Origin: an uncultured Eubacteriales bacterium
Lineage (GTDB): Bacteria > Bacillota > Clostridia > Oscillospirales > Acutalibacteraceae
Assembly (NCBI GenBank): GCA_900316435.1
Contig: ONCY01000039.1
Coordinates: 1-33,688 of the forward strand
Direction of reading: 5' to 3'
Length of the DNA: 33,688 nucleotides
The position numbers and the translations under genes are program-made. Positions 6,891-15,131 of the stretch are shown piece after piece. The notes beneath the pieces were generated by a model, which was not told the origin of the DNA, searched no databases, and saw nothing but the letters and a program-made list of their open reading frames with translations. Every line of letters starts with the position of its first letter. The stretch's first letter is position 1.

Positions 6891-8303
6891 TTAGCCGATA
6901 AGCTCCTTTATTTTAGCCTCGGCAGCCATCGCGTCCGCCTTTCCGCGGCTGTTTTTCATTACGTTGCCGACAAGCGCCTTAATCGCCTTTTCCTTGCCGT
7001 TTTTGAAGTCCTCAACAGCCTTGGGGTTGTCCTCAACAGCCGCCTTACAAAGCTCCAAAAGCGCGTTTTCGTCAATTCCGCCCATGTCGCTCTCGCTTAT
7101 GAACTCAAGCGCGCCCTTGCCGCTGTCAAGCATTTTTTCAAGCGTTGACTTGGCAAGATTGTTGCGGATTTTGCCGCTGTCAAGCAGCTTTACAAGCTCG
7201 TTGAGCTGTTCGGGCGAGGTCGCTACGTCAAAGATTTCCTTGTCTGCCTCGGTTTCAACTCTGCGGAAAATCTGGCCGATAATAAAGTTGCTTACGGTCT
7301 TGGGCGACTTAACGCCGTCGATAGCCTTGTCAAAATACTCGCTGATATTGCGATACTTTGTAAGCAGAGCCGCGTCCTTTTCAGGTATGTCGTAATCGTC
7401 GACATAGCGCTCGAGCTTATCGGCGGGCAGCTCGGGCATCTCAGCCTTAAGAGCCTCTACCTCATCGCGCAGAATATTGATCGTTACCAAGTCGGGGTCG
7501 CGGAAGTAGCGGTAATCGTGAGCGTCCTCTTTGCTGCGCATTGAGGAAGTTGTGCCGCTAGCGTCGTCAAAGCGCAGGGTCTCCTGAACCACCTTGCCGC
7601 CGCTTTCAATCAAATCGACCTGGCGCTCGTACTCGTATTCCATAGCGCGGGCGATGTTGGTGATTGAGTTCATGTTCTTGATTTCGGTACGCGTACCGAA
7701 CGCCTCAGTGCCCTCGGGGCGAACCGAGATATTAACGTCGCAGCGCATAGAGCCCTCCTGCATTTTGCAGTCGGAGATTCCGACCCAGCGCATTACCTGC
7801 TGCAGCTTTTCAACATATTCCTTAGCCTCGTCAATTGAGCGTATGTCGGGCTCGGAAACGATTTCAATAAGCGGAACGCCGCCGCGGTTGTAGTCGACGT
7901 AGGTGTCGCCGTGCTGATGGATAAGCTTTCCTGCGTCCTCCTCGATGTGGATGTGGTGGAGGCGGATCTTTCTGCCGTTTGAAAGCTCGATATAGCCGCC
8001 GATAATCAGCGGAGCGTAAAGCTGGCTTATCTGATAAGCCTTAGCCAAATCGGGATAGCAGTAGTTTTTTCTGTCCATTTTTGCGACCTCGGCGATTTTG
8101 CCGTGAACCGCAAGCCCTGCTTTGATTGCGAAGCGCACTACCTCGCGGTTGAGCACGGGCAGCGTACCCGGCAGGCCGATACATACAGGGCAGCAGTGGG
8201 TATTGGGCTCGCCGCCGAACTGAGTGGTGCAGCCGCAGAAAATCTTTGTCTTTGTAGATAACTCGATATGGGTCTCAAAACCCGAAACTAATTCGTATTT
8301 CAC
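6891..8303 (-). CDS. gatB: Aspartyl/glutamyl-tRNA amidotransferase subunit B
   Basis: GatB (470 residues) phosphorylates and transamidates Glu-tRNA-Gln or Asp-tRNA-Asn within GatCAB. The N-terminal cradle shows the family signatures ETHIELSTKTKIFCGC, the zinc-type cysteines in FCGC...CCPVC, and the conserved block DRKNYCYPDLAKAYQISQ. The C-terminal helical and YqeY-like tail ends in IKELIG. Translation starts at a GTG (8303-8301) that overlaps the gatA stop as GTGA, implying coupling. The length is normal and the frame is intact, unlike gatA. The ubiquitin-dockerin gene follows after 27 bp with no terminator. Confidence 0.97.
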   Translation of the reverse strand: MKYELVSGFETHIELSTKTKIFCGCTTQFGGEPNTHCCPVCIGLPGTLPVLNREVVRFAIKAGLAVHGKIAEVAKMDRKNYCYPDLAKAYQISQLYAPLIIGGYIELSNGRKIRLHHIHIEEDAGKLIHQHGDTYVDYNRGGVPLIEIVSEPDIRSIDEAKEYVEKLQQVMRWVGISDCKMQEGSMRCDVNISVRPEGTEAFGTRTEIKNMNSITNIARAMEYEYERQVDLIESGGKVVQETLRFDDASGTTSSMRSKEDAHDYRYFRDPDLVTINILRDEVEALKAEMPELPADKLERYVDDYDIPEKDAALLTKYRNISEYFDKAIDGVKSPKTVSNFIIGQIFRRVETEADKEIFDVATSPEQLNELVKLLDSGKIRNNLAKSTLEKMLDSGKGALEFISESDMGGIDENALLELCKAAVEDNPKAVEDFKNGKEKAIKALVGNVMKNSRGKADAMAAEAKIKELIG

Positions 8304-9717
8304 AGCTTAACACCCCACTTTGTATCAATGAATTTTTCGGGAGCCGCCTGCTGGTACTTGTAAGCGGCATTGAGGATCTGAGCCTCGCCGAAGCTTCTGC
8401 CGATAAGCTGCATACCTATGGGCATACCCTTTTGGTTAAAGCCGCAGGGGATCGACACGCCCGGAAGCCCAGCAATGTTTACGGGGACGGTGCAGATGTC
8501 GGTAAGATATGTTTCGATAGGGTCAGATGTTGCGTGTCCCTTTTCAAACGCTGTCATAGGAACCGTAGGAGCAAGTATAACGTCGCAGTTTTCAAACGCG
8601 TCGTTAAACGCCTTTATAATCGTTCCGCGCAGGTCGGTAGCCTTTTTGTAGTAAGCGTCGTAGTAGCCTGCCGAAAGCACATAGGTTCCGAGCAATATCC
8701 TGCGCTTCACCTCCTCGCCGAAGCCCTCGCTGCGGGTACGGCAGATCATGTCGTGTGTGCCGGTGTAATGCTCGGTTTTATAGCCGTAGCGGATACCGTC
8801 GTAACGTCCGAGGTTAGAAGATGCCTCGGCGCAGGCGATGATATAGTAAACGGGCAGAGCGAATTTAAGGATCGGCAAGTCAAAATAGACGATCTCGGCA
8901 CCTAAAGATTCATAAACCTTTGCCGCCTCAAGTACGGCTTCCTTAACGTCGTCACGCACACCGTCAAGGTATTCGCGCGCGATGCCGTCTCGCCGCCCTT
9001 TGCACCAAGGCAGGTTGAGTCGCGCTTATCGGGCTTTGAAATAGCGTCGAACACAATTGAAGCGTCCTCAACGCTCTTTGTGATGGGGCCTATCTGGTCG
9101 AGCGAGCTTGCGTAGGCAATCAGGCCGTAACGCGACACAGCGCCGTAGGTGGGCTTTAGTCCGACAACGCCGCAGAATGAAGCGGGCTGACGGATAGAGC
9201 CGCCCGTATCCGAGCCTAAGCCGTAAGCCGCTATATTGCCGCCCACAGCACTTGCAACGCCGCCCGAGCTACCGCCCGCGACGTGATTGATGTCAAAGGG
9301 GTTCATAGCGCCGCCGAAGTAAGAGTTCTCACACGATGAGCCCATTGCGAACTCGTCCATGTTGGTTTTGCCGAGCATAACAGCGTTCTGCTCTTTAAGA
9401 AGTTCCCAGACCGTAGCGTCGTAAATCGGCTTGTAGCCGGTGAGAATCTTTGAGCAGCAGGTGGTTTCGATGCCCTTGGTGGACATGTTGTCCTTGAGCG
9501 TCATGGGCACGCCCTCAAGCATGCCTATCTCCTGCCCCACGGCGATTTTTTTATCGACCGCTTCGGCAGCTATAAGCGCCTCGTCGGGTGTTACGCAGAC
9601 ATAAGCGTTGAGCTCGCCGTTTGATTTTTCGATTTCCTCAAGATAGCTTTTTGTCAGCTCCGCGCAGGAAACCTGCTTAGCCGTAAGCATATCGTGTATT
9701 TTAGCAATATATCCCAT
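8300..9717 (-). pseudogene. gatA: Glutamyl-tRNA amidotransferase subunit A, frameshifted
   Basis: GatA is the amidase that releases ammonia from glutamine for GatB. The upstream part (9717 to about 8987) holds the amidase core with the Ser-Ser-Lys triad region (DNMSTKG, AGGSSGG, GSDTGGSIRQP). The downstream part, from about 8986, continues in another frame with GIAREYLDG VRDDVKEAV and runs to the stop at 8302-8300. Between DSTCLGAKGGE and GIAREYL roughly a dozen residues normal for the family are absent, so a deletion of about 38-40 bp (not a multiple of three) explains the break. Read together, the parts give about 470 residues against the usual 485. I place the start at the ATG at 9717 (AGGTG upstream). 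A GTG at 9729 overlapping gatC is the alternative. The enzyme is normally essential, so an assembly error is a serious possibility. Confidence 0.88.
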
Positions 9718-9725
9718 AGCGCACC

Positions 9726-10004
9726 TCACTCCCTGTTCCTGACTAAAAAGTGGTCTTCCGCCTGTTCGGGCGCGTTTTTAAGTATTTCCGATGAGGGATA
9801 TGACGGAATGACCTCATCCTCGCGGAACACGTTTGACAGATTGTTGATGTTGTCAAAGCCCTCGGCGCTTGTCGGCGCGTTATTTATCGCGTCAGCAAAG
9901 TCGATGATTTCCTGCATAGACTTTGTAAGCCCGTCAAGCTCCTCCTCGGGAACAAACAGTTTTGAAAGCAGCGCAATGTTTTCTACGTCTTCTTTTGTTA
10001 CCAT
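9726..10004 (-). CDS. gatC: Aspartyl/glutamyl-tRNA amidotransferase subunit C
   Basis: This 92-residue GatC wraps around GatA and stabilises the GatCAB complex. The start MVTKEDVENIALLSKL and the central EEELDGLTKSMQEIIDF helix are typical. A conserved acidic tail region (VFREDEVIPS) follows. AAGGTG at 10016-10011 precedes the ATG. It is the first gene of the gatC-gatA-gatB-ubiquitin/dockerin unit, and a consensus-like promoter lies 43 bp upstream of its start. Confidence 0.95.
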   Translation of the reverse strand: MVTKEDVENIALLSKLFVPEEELDGLTKSMQEIIDFADAINNAPTSAEGFDNINNLSNVFREDEVIPSYPSSEILKNAPEQAEDHFLVRNRE

Positions 10005-10046
10005 AGCTTCACCTTCTAAAAGTAAATTTTATAAATTATCCATAAT

Positions 10047-10075
10047 ATTATACACTATTTTGGAAAAGGTTTCAA
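10047..10075 (-). promoter_or_regulatory. Promoter of the gatCAB operon
   Basis: TTGAAA (10075-10070), a 17-bp spacer and TATAAT (10052-10047). This is the only convincing promoter between the upstream terminator and the ubiquitin-dockerin gene, so it probably drives all four genes. Confidence 0.8.
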
Positions 10076-10093
10076 TAGAAAAATTGAAGATGA

Positions 10094-10133
10094 AAAAATA
10101 TCCCTATAGCCTGAATTTGTCAGGCTATAGGGA
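10094..10133 (-). terminator. Terminator downstream of the sigma-G-like gene
   Basis: A perfect 14-bp stem, TCCCTATAGCCTGA (10101-10114) with TCAGGCTATAGGGA (10120-10133), is followed on the minus strand by ATATTTTTTC. It insulates gatC from the upstream sigma gene. Confidence 0.9.
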
Positions 10134-10344
10134 TGATTTACAAAATCAGACGGAAACGTCAGTCGGCGCCGAAAAAAAGAATAACACTCTTTCAGGTTGG
10201 CCGCGTCCGCTGTATCAATGCCGTTAAAGGTCTTGAACAAAACATGAGAGTCTTGGTCGCGGTTAACAGAGCCGATAAACAGCTCCTTCAAATTGTTTAT
10301 ATCTACTTATATATTTTCGCAGCAAATAATTCAATTATTTATTA
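10134..10344. other. Gap between sigma-G-like gene and its terminator
   Basis: These 211 bp carry overlapping short frames on both strands. None has a convincing ribosome-binding site or recognisable product. One minus-strand frame (10055-10291) would need a TTG start and runs through the terminator hairpin. I see no gene here. Confidence 0.5.
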
Positions 10345-10827
10345 TTACATATTTTCCTTGATTGCGTCAAGGGCGCTTTTTTCGATTCGGCTTACCTGCG
10401 CCTGAGAAATCCCTATTTCCGAAGCGACCTCCATCTGCGTCTTCCCCTGAAAAAACCTGAGTGTAAGGATCCGCTTTTCGCGGTCGCTCAAATTTGAAAT
10501 AGCCTCTTTGAGCGCAAGCTCCTCAAGCCAGGTGCGGTCGTCGCTCTTGTCGCCGATCTGATCCATAACATAAACCGTGTCGCTGCCGTCGGAAAATACC
10601 GGTTCGTAAAGCGAAACAGGCTCAACAACAGCCTCAAGCGCAAGCACAACATTTTCTTTGGGAACGTCCATAAGCTTGGCTATCTCCTCAACCGAGGGCT
10701 CGCGGTTATTGCGGGAGGTAAGCTGCTCTTTGAGCTGCATTGCCCTGTAAGCAGTGTCCCTCATTGAGCGCGAAACGCGCACGGCATTGTTGTCGCGCAG
10801 GTACCTTCTTATCTCACCGATTATCAT
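10345..10827 (-). CDS. Sigma-G-like factor, N-terminally truncated
   Basis: The 160-residue product aligns with the second half of forespore sigma factor SigG. It starts at the family motif MIIGEIRRYLRDNN, then sigma region 3 (EPSVEEIAKLMDVP) and region 4 with FFQGKTQMEVASEIGISQAQVSRIEKSAL. SigG is normally about 260 residues, so roughly the first 100 (core-binding and most of the -10 recognition region 2) are missing. Just upstream, VVPM continues in frame. A further remnant, FSSY, is readable only if two bases are removed near 10843, and beyond that lies a stop codon and AT-rich DNA. No Shine-Dalgarno precedes the ATG. A consensus promoter sits directly in front, and a terminator follows. 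It could be a decaying sporulation gene or a regulator made only of regions 3-4. Decay is more likely. Confidence 0.8.
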   Translation of the reverse strand: MIIGEIRRYLRDNNAVRVSRSMRDTAYRAMQLKEQLTSRNNREPSVEEIAKLMDVPKENVVLALEAVVEPVSLYEPVFSDGSDTVYVMDQIGDKSDDRTWLEELALKEAISNLSDREKRILTLRFFQGKTQMEVASEIGISQAQVSRIEKSALDAIKENM

Positions 10828-10889
10828 CGGAACGACGTATATAACTCGAAAAAACTGGCTATTTTAATATTTTACATACTACATATTTC

Positions 10890-10917
10890 ATTATAATTGA
10901 ATTTTTCGGATTGTCAA
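10890..10917 (-). promoter_or_regulatory. Promoter before the truncated sigma gene
   Basis: TTGACA (10917-10912), a 16-bp spacer and TATAAT (10895-10890), pointing into the truncated sigma-G-like gene about 60 bp upstream of its ATG. The remaining gap to 11070 holds no gene that I can support. Confidence 0.75.
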
Positions 10918-11070
10918 TAGCAATTATTATTCCCCGGATTGATCAGGGAAATATCAGCGCTATTTTTTAATGCCCGTTTCGTATATACTGACAGCAATTA
11001 TTTCCGCTGTAATTATTACGAGAACATACAGGCAATTTAAGGAATAAACTTTGTTTGATATCTGAAAAGC

Positions 11071-11105
11071 ACAAGCGCGGGATTCTTAACGGAAACCGCG
11101 CTTGT
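11071..11105 (-). terminator. Terminator of the redox operon
   Basis: ACAAGCGCGG (11071-11080) pairs with CCGCGCTTGT (11096-11105). On the minus strand TGCTTTTC follows. It lies just after the aldo/keto reductase stop. Confidence 0.75.
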
Positions 11106-11124
11106 ATACTTTTGAATATGATAT

Positions 11125-11976
11125 TTAGTCTTCGATTTTAAATGCGTTCAGCAGGTAATCCTCTACGCCGTCGGCGTCGGGATCATGAGAGGTTTTGCCT
11201 GTATCGAGGGAGCGCATTTCATCCATTTCGCTTTGGGTAAGCGCAAAGTCAAATATATCAAGATTTGACTTTATGCGCTCGGGGTTAGTGGATTTCGGCA
11301 GAGTGATAAAGCCCTCCTGCGTTTCAAACCTCAGAATGATCTGCCCCGCGTTTTTGCCGTATTTTTCAGCGAGATATACGATAGTCGGGTGATTCAAAAG
11401 CTCTGCGTTGCCGTGGCCGAGCGGATACCAGCACTCTACCTTGACATCGTTTACGTCCATAATAGCTCTCATTTCCTTTTGCTGAGAGAATGGGTTGCAC
11501 TCGATCTGGTTGACTGACGGCATTGTCTTAAACTGCGGAACAAAAGTATTCCAGAGCTTCGGCGTCATGTTGCTCACGCCGATAGAACGGATTTTGCCCA
11601 CAGCTTTCGCTTCTTCGAGCGCCTTCCACGCGCCTGCAACATCACCGTAGGGCTGGTGGAGCAGATAGAGGTCGATATAGTCAAGACCGAGCTTTTTTAG
11701 CGAGCGTTCAATGCCCTTTTTCGCTCCCTCGTAACCGTACTGCGACAGCCACAGCTTTGAGGTTACGAAGATTTCTTCTCGCGGGATTCCGCTGTCACGG
11801 ACAGCCTTGCCGACTTCTTCCTCGTTAAAGTACGCTGTTGCCGTGTCGATATGTCTGTAGCCCGCGTCGAGCGCTTCACGCACTGCCTCATAGGTGCTGC
11901 CGTCGGCAGGGATCATAAATACGCCGAAGCCGATCGCGGGGATTTTTACGCCGTCATTTAGTGTTACGAATTCCAT
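11125..11976 (-). CDS. Aldo/keto reductase
   Basis: This 283-residue NADPH-dependent (beta/alpha)8-barrel reductase reduces aldehydes or ketones. The catalytic tetrad is visible as D44, Y49, K74 and H107 (HIDTATAY, TSKLW, LLHQPYGD). IGVSN and the cofactor segment LPKSTNPERIKSN are also present. The substrate cannot be inferred. The close relatives are the 2,5-diketogluconate-reductase/YtbE-like group. It is the last gene of the minus-strand redox cluster and overlaps the DUF4405 gene by 23 bp. A good GGAGG precedes the ATG. Confidence 0.92.
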   Translation of the reverse strand: MEFVTLNDGVKIPAIGFGVFMIPADGSTYEAVREALDAGYRHIDTATAYFNEEEVGKAVRDSGIPREEIFVTSKLWLSQYGYEGAKKGIERSLKKLGLDYIDLYLLHQPYGDVAGAWKALEEAKAVGKIRSIGVSNMTPKLWNTFVPQFKTMPSVNQIECNPFSQQKEMRAIMDVNDVKVECWYPLGHGNAELLNHPTIVYLAEKYGKNAGQIILRFETQEGFITLPKSTNPERIKSNLDIFDFALTQSEMDEMRSLDTGKTSHDPDADGVEDYLLNAFKIED

Positions 11977-12619
11977 TTTTACCTCCGATTAGTTTAGTCA
12001 ATTTAATAAACAGGTACCCAAGCGTCATGAACAGTATCATAACCGCCAGATAGTCAAGATAGTAGTACACAAACGGTTCGGAATGATCAAAGAACACAAA
12101 TACCACCTTGCCGAACAGAAAGTCATAAAACCCGCGCTTGTCAAAGGCATGAACGCCGTAAGCGGATATCAGCAGGAACACGGAAGCGACAGCGCATTTG
12201 ACAGGCTTTGGCTTAAGCTTTGAAATCATCATGCTTCCGTGGATCCCCGCGTGGAAGCTCAGAATCAGCAACCCCCAATAAGACGCGAGCATATGGATTT
12301 TGCGCATTTGGGAGCTGAGAGTGTGGATTCCCAAAAAGCGGAACACGTGTTTTGAAATAAACACTCCGCTGACCATCAGGTTCAGCATACCGATAATCAG
12401 GCAGAGGTTGATTATAAGCATAACAACGCGCCTGATATTGTATCTGCCCCTGAACAGCGACGAAAACCACTTTCTGTTGAGCACCATATGCACCGCGAAC
12501 AATACGCCGATGGATATTCCGATAATCTCATGATAAAACTCGCTGACGAGCGAATAGCCCATCAATATAGGGAGCACGAATATCAGAGCAAGGTCGATTC
12601 CCGTTTTGACCTTTTTCAT
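11954..12619 (-). CDS. DUF4405 membrane protein, cytochrome b-like
   Basis: This 221-residue protein has about five to six transmembrane helices and a topology and histidine pattern typical of DUF4405 proteins (VHMVLNRKW, IHMLASYWG, FHAGIHG). The spaced intramembrane histidines suggest heme b ligands, so it may carry electrons across the membrane. That is inference from the family pattern, not shown directly. It overlaps the flavodoxin gene upstream by four bases (ATGA) and the aldo/keto reductase downstream by 23 bp, so the genes are likely co-expressed. Confidence 0.75.
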   Translation of the reverse strand: MKKVKTGIDLALIFVLPILMGYSLVSEFYHEIIGISIGVLFAVHMVLNRKWFSSLFRGRYNIRRVVMLIINLCLIIGMLNLMVSGVFISKHVFRFLGIHTLSSQMRKIHMLASYWGLLILSFHAGIHGSMMISKLKPKPVKCAVASVFLLISAYGVHAFDKRGFYDFLFGKVVFVFFDHSEPFVYYYLDYLAVMILFMTLGYLFIKLTKLIGGKNGIRNTK

Positions 12620-13128
12620 AAGGCTTTCTTTGCCCAGCTTTCAACCTGCGATTTTGAAGAGGGAGCGCTGCCGCCGTGAACGGCAAGGCTTGCGCCGAGC
12701 TTAGCGCCTTTGCAGGCGTTCTTCATTGTCTTTGGAACACCGCCCAAGCCTGAGCCCTCGTGGGTGACTGCATAGTGCACGGTCTTGCCCGTGAAGTCAA
12801 GCCTTTCAAGCTGATTGTAAAGCGCCATCGGGTAAATTCCCCACCAGTTGGGGCCTACGACAAATATATTATCATAGTCAGATATATCATCAAGATACTC
12901 CTTTAATTCAGGTCGCGACTTTGTTCTGAGCTCAGCCTTCGCCTCCTCAATGCACACCATATAATCTTTGGAATACGGCTTGACGGTATCGACCTCAAAA
13001 ACATCTGCGCCAACCGCGTCTTTTATAAATTCCGAGATTACCTCGGCGTTGCCCCTCGCAAGGTTCTTGATTGAACCGTTTACATAATTCTGTCCGCGTC
13101 TGGAATAGTAGATTATCAGGTTTTTCAT
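12616..13128 (-). CDS. Flavodoxin family protein
   Basis: This 170-residue cytosolic flavodoxin-fold protein has the N-terminal FMN phosphate-loop region IIYYSRRGQNY, followed by GPNWWGIYP and a C-terminal THEGSGLGG segment contacting the isoalloxazine. This WWG type is close to the flavodoxins found beside aldo/keto reductases and carboxymuconolactone decarboxylases in clostridia. It probably shuttles electrons for a reductase in the same operon. AAGGAGG precedes the ATG. Confidence 0.88.
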   Translation of the reverse strand: MKNLIIYYSRRGQNYVNGSIKNLARGNAEVISEFIKDAVGADVFEVDTVKPYSKDYMVCIEEAKAELRTKSRPELKEYLDDISDYDNIFVVGPNWWGIYPMALYNQLERLDFTGKTVHYAVTHEGSGLGGVPKTMKNACKGAKLGASLAVHGGSAPSSKSQVESWAKKAL

Positions 13129-13138
13129 GTTGTCCTCC

Positions 13139-13507
13139 TTAGTAAGTCGAAGCCACGCTTCGTGTGATTTTCCATTGTCCGTCTGTCTTTTTCAAGCTGC
13201 ATTGCTGCTGTAAGTGCCAATAGTGTTTTCCGCCGCCGAATACCGCCGCCTGAACGTATGAACGGCCTACCGCAACGGCTGTATCGCCTGTTAACTCAAC
13301 GGATTCACTCTCGTGAACGGCTGAGTAGTAGTTAAGAGTGCCGTCCATTACCGCGTTGATAAACTCGCTTTTGCTCTGGCGCATACCCGTCATATGGACG
13401 AGCACATAGCTGTCGTCGAGAACATTCTCAAGCACATTTCTGTCCTTGTTGATCATCGCCGAACACATTTTTTCGTAGCATTGTTGTATTTGCTCTTTAT
13501 CCGTCAA
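13139..13507 (-). CDS. SnoaL/NTF2-like protein (DUF4440 type)
   Basis: This 122-residue single-domain protein has the cone-shaped NTF2-like pattern: an N-terminal helix with CYEKMCSAMINKD, then LDDSYVLVHMTG, and late strands VAVGRSYVQAAVFGG and WHLQQQCSLKK. The last segment ends WKITRSVASTY. Such proteins bind or process small ligands, and the ligand here is unknown. The start is a TTG at 13507 with GGAGTGA upstream, in the 3' end of the preceding flavodoxin gene. No ATG fits better. Confidence 0.75.
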   Translation of the reverse strand: MTDKEQIQQCYEKMCSAMINKDRNVLENVLDDSYVLVHMTGMRQSKSEFINAVMDGTLNYYSAVHESESVELTGDTAVAVGRSYVQAAVFGGGKHYWHLQQQCSLKKTDGQWKITRSVASTY

Positions 13508-13513
13508 ATTACT

Positions 13514-14200
13514 TCACTCCATTCCGTCTAGCCATTCCTTGACCTCCGATTTAACGCTGTCCTGATCGTTCTGAGCGTCGGTGCCCGTGATCGCGAGCAC
13601 TTCCATGACATCGGCGTTCGGAACAGCGGATTGGATCTTGCTCTGCGTGCCTGCGTCGGAGGAGCCCGCGTGTGTGCAGAATGGAACAATCGTCTTGCCT
13701 GAGAAATCATAGCTTTCGAGGAAGGTATAGCAAATCATCGGCATATCGCCCCACCAGATCGGATAGCCGAGATAAACGGTGCTGTAGCTGTCGAAATTCT
13801 GCACGGTATCCTTGATATCGGGACGGGCGTTGTCGTTCAGCTCGTCCTTAGCATAGTCGGTAAGCTCGCTGTAGGAGGTGGGATAGTTATCCTCCTTCGG
13901 CTTGATTTCAAAGCTGTCCGCGCCTGTCTGCTCGGCAATCATATCCGCGACGATCGCCGTGTTGCCCTTCTCGATCACACCTACGCCGTACTGTTCGCCT
14001 GTTCTCGAAAAATAAACAACAAGCGATTTACCCCCTGAAGCAGTGTTTGTGCTTTGATTACCGTTTTTTGTTTTCGACTCGGCTTTTGATGTTGTTGATT
14101 CGGCTGAGGTCGATTTTGAGGAGCCGTTACTTGCCGCCGAGCAGCCAGCAAAAGCGAATACAAGCGCAATAATCATAAAAACTGAAATAATCTTTTTCAT
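13514..14200 (-). CDS. Exported flavodoxin lipoprotein
   Basis: From the ATG at 14200 (AGGAT upstream) the protein is 228 residues. A lipoprotein signal ends in AFAGC (Cys20), followed by a Ser/Thr/Lys-rich linker to about residue 58. A flavodoxin domain then begins with SLVVYFSRTGEQYG and contains GYPIWWGDMP and CTHAGSSDAG. The protein is thus predicted to be tethered outside the membrane while carrying FMN, which is unusual for flavodoxins. A TTG at 14206 is an alternative start. Together with the DUF4405 protein and the cytosolic flavodoxin it suggests electron transfer across the membrane. Confidence 0.9.
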   Translation of the reverse strand: MKKIISVFMIIALVFAFAGCSAASNGSSKSTSAESTTSKAESKTKNGNQSTNTASGGKSLVVYFSRTGEQYGVGVIEKGNTAIVADMIAEQTGADSFEIKPKEDNYPTSYSELTDYAKDELNDNARPDIKDTVQNFDSYSTVYLGYPIWWGDMPMICYTFLESYDFSGKTIVPFCTHAGSSDAGTQSKIQSAVPNADVMEVLAITGTDAQNDQDSVKSEVKEWLDGME

Positions 14201-14215
14201 AGTCAATATCCTTTC

Positions 14216-15043
14216 TTACTGTGGTTTAAGAGGGCCGTAGAAGTAGCTTGCCGTAGCGCCGCCGTCGATCAGGAAGTCGGAGCCTGTTATAAATGCTCCT
14301 CTGCTGTCGAGCATAAGCTCGGCAAGGCTTGCAACCTCGTCGGCAGTTCCGGGACGACCTGCGGGGCATTTAGCGAACATATTCTTGTAGAAATCGCCGA
14401 GCGGTCCGTTGAATTCGTCGATTGCAAGCGGAGTTACAATGATACCGGGCGATATGGAATTGATGCGCGCGTTTCGTGCTCCCCATCTGACGGATTCATA
14501 CATCACACGCTTGACGTTGCAGCGTTTCGCAAGCTGATAGGCGTGGAGTGTGTCGCGGATATTTTCGGGCTGTAAGACCTCTAAATCAAGCAATCTTTCG
14601 GTCGGAGTCGTGGCAAGTTGTACGTCTATCTCCGCTCCTAACGCCGGCATACGATGACCTGACTGGCTCGAAATTGTCACGCCTGTACCGCCTTCTTTTA
14701 TAACCTTGCCGACTTCTTCCAGCAGCACCGCCGTGCCGTAAAGGTCGACCTTCAAGATAGTTTCAATCGGCGCCTGTGATGGCGATACGCCTGCCGCGTT
14801 GATGAGGTTAGCAATCTCGCCGTACTGCCGCGCCTGCGCTATAAGATTCAGAACCGACTCTCTCGACGACAAATCGCTCTCGACGAACACCGCGTCGAAT
14901 CCTGCCTCGTTCATTATCTTTGTGATTGTTTCTCCGTTGATTCTGTTTTTGTCGCCGATGACGAGCTTCTTCCCCATCAAAATCCTGCGCGCAATCGCCA
15001 TTCCGATCTGTCCCGCGCCTGTCAGAAGTACAACATCTTTCAT
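14216..15043 (-). CDS. Short-chain dehydrogenase/reductase
   Basis: This 275-residue Rossmann-fold oxidoreductase begins MKDVVLLTGAGQIG, the TGxGxIG dinucleotide motif. Further motifs are NAAG, a serine segment TISSQSGH and an inserted region before YQLAK (catalytic YxxxK). The C-terminal GADFLIDGG-type end reads TGSDFLIDGG. The insert of about 40 residues between the Ser and Tyr motifs is longer than in classical SDRs. The substrate is unknown. The ATG at 15043 has AGGAGG eight bases upstream. A GTG three codons earlier is less likely. Confidence 0.9.
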   Translation of the reverse strand: MKDVVLLTGAGQIGMAIARRILMGKKLVIGDKNRINGETITKIMNEAGFDAVFVESDLSSRESVLNLIAQARQYGEIANLINAAGVSPSQAPIETILKVDLYGTAVLLEEVGKVIKEGGTGVTISSQSGHRMPALGAEIDVQLATTPTERLLDLEVLQPENIRDTLHAYQLAKRCNVKRVMYESVRWGARNARINSISPGIIVTPLAIDEFNGPLGDFYKNMFAKCPAGRPGTADEVASLAELMLDSRGAFITGSDFLIDGGATASYFYGPLKPQ

Positions 15044-15073
15044 TTGGAACACCTCCTAAATCCTTCTGTTTAA

Positions 15074-15103
15074 AGTATAACAAAAACCTCCGCCTTCAAT
15101 CAA
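15074..15103 (-). promoter_or_regulatory. Possible promoter of the SDR-to-AKR unit
   Basis: TTGATT (15103-15098), an 18-bp spacer and TATACT (15079-15074) lie 31 bp before the SDR start, overlapping the upstream terminator. The spacing is slightly long, so this is tentative. Confidence 0.4.
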
Positions 15104-15120
15104 TCTTGAATGCAGAGGTT
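15085..15120 (-). terminator. Terminator after the membrane protein gene
   Basis: AACCTC...TTCAA pairs with TTGAA...GAGGTT, with two mismatched positions, and TTTTTG follows on the minus strand. It splits the lysR-membrane unit from the SDR unit. Confidence 0.7.
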
Positions 15121-15131
15121 ATCCATAAGTT

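Noticed and set aside
10055..10291. 78-residue minus-strand frame upstream of gatC
   Set aside because: It needs a TTG start without a ribosome-binding site and runs through the strong terminator at 10094-10133 and into the gatC promoter.
10930..11070. Hydrophobic frame (LYVLVIITAEIIAVSIYE) on the minus strand
   Set aside because: No start codon or ribosome-binding site in frame; probably AT-rich chance.
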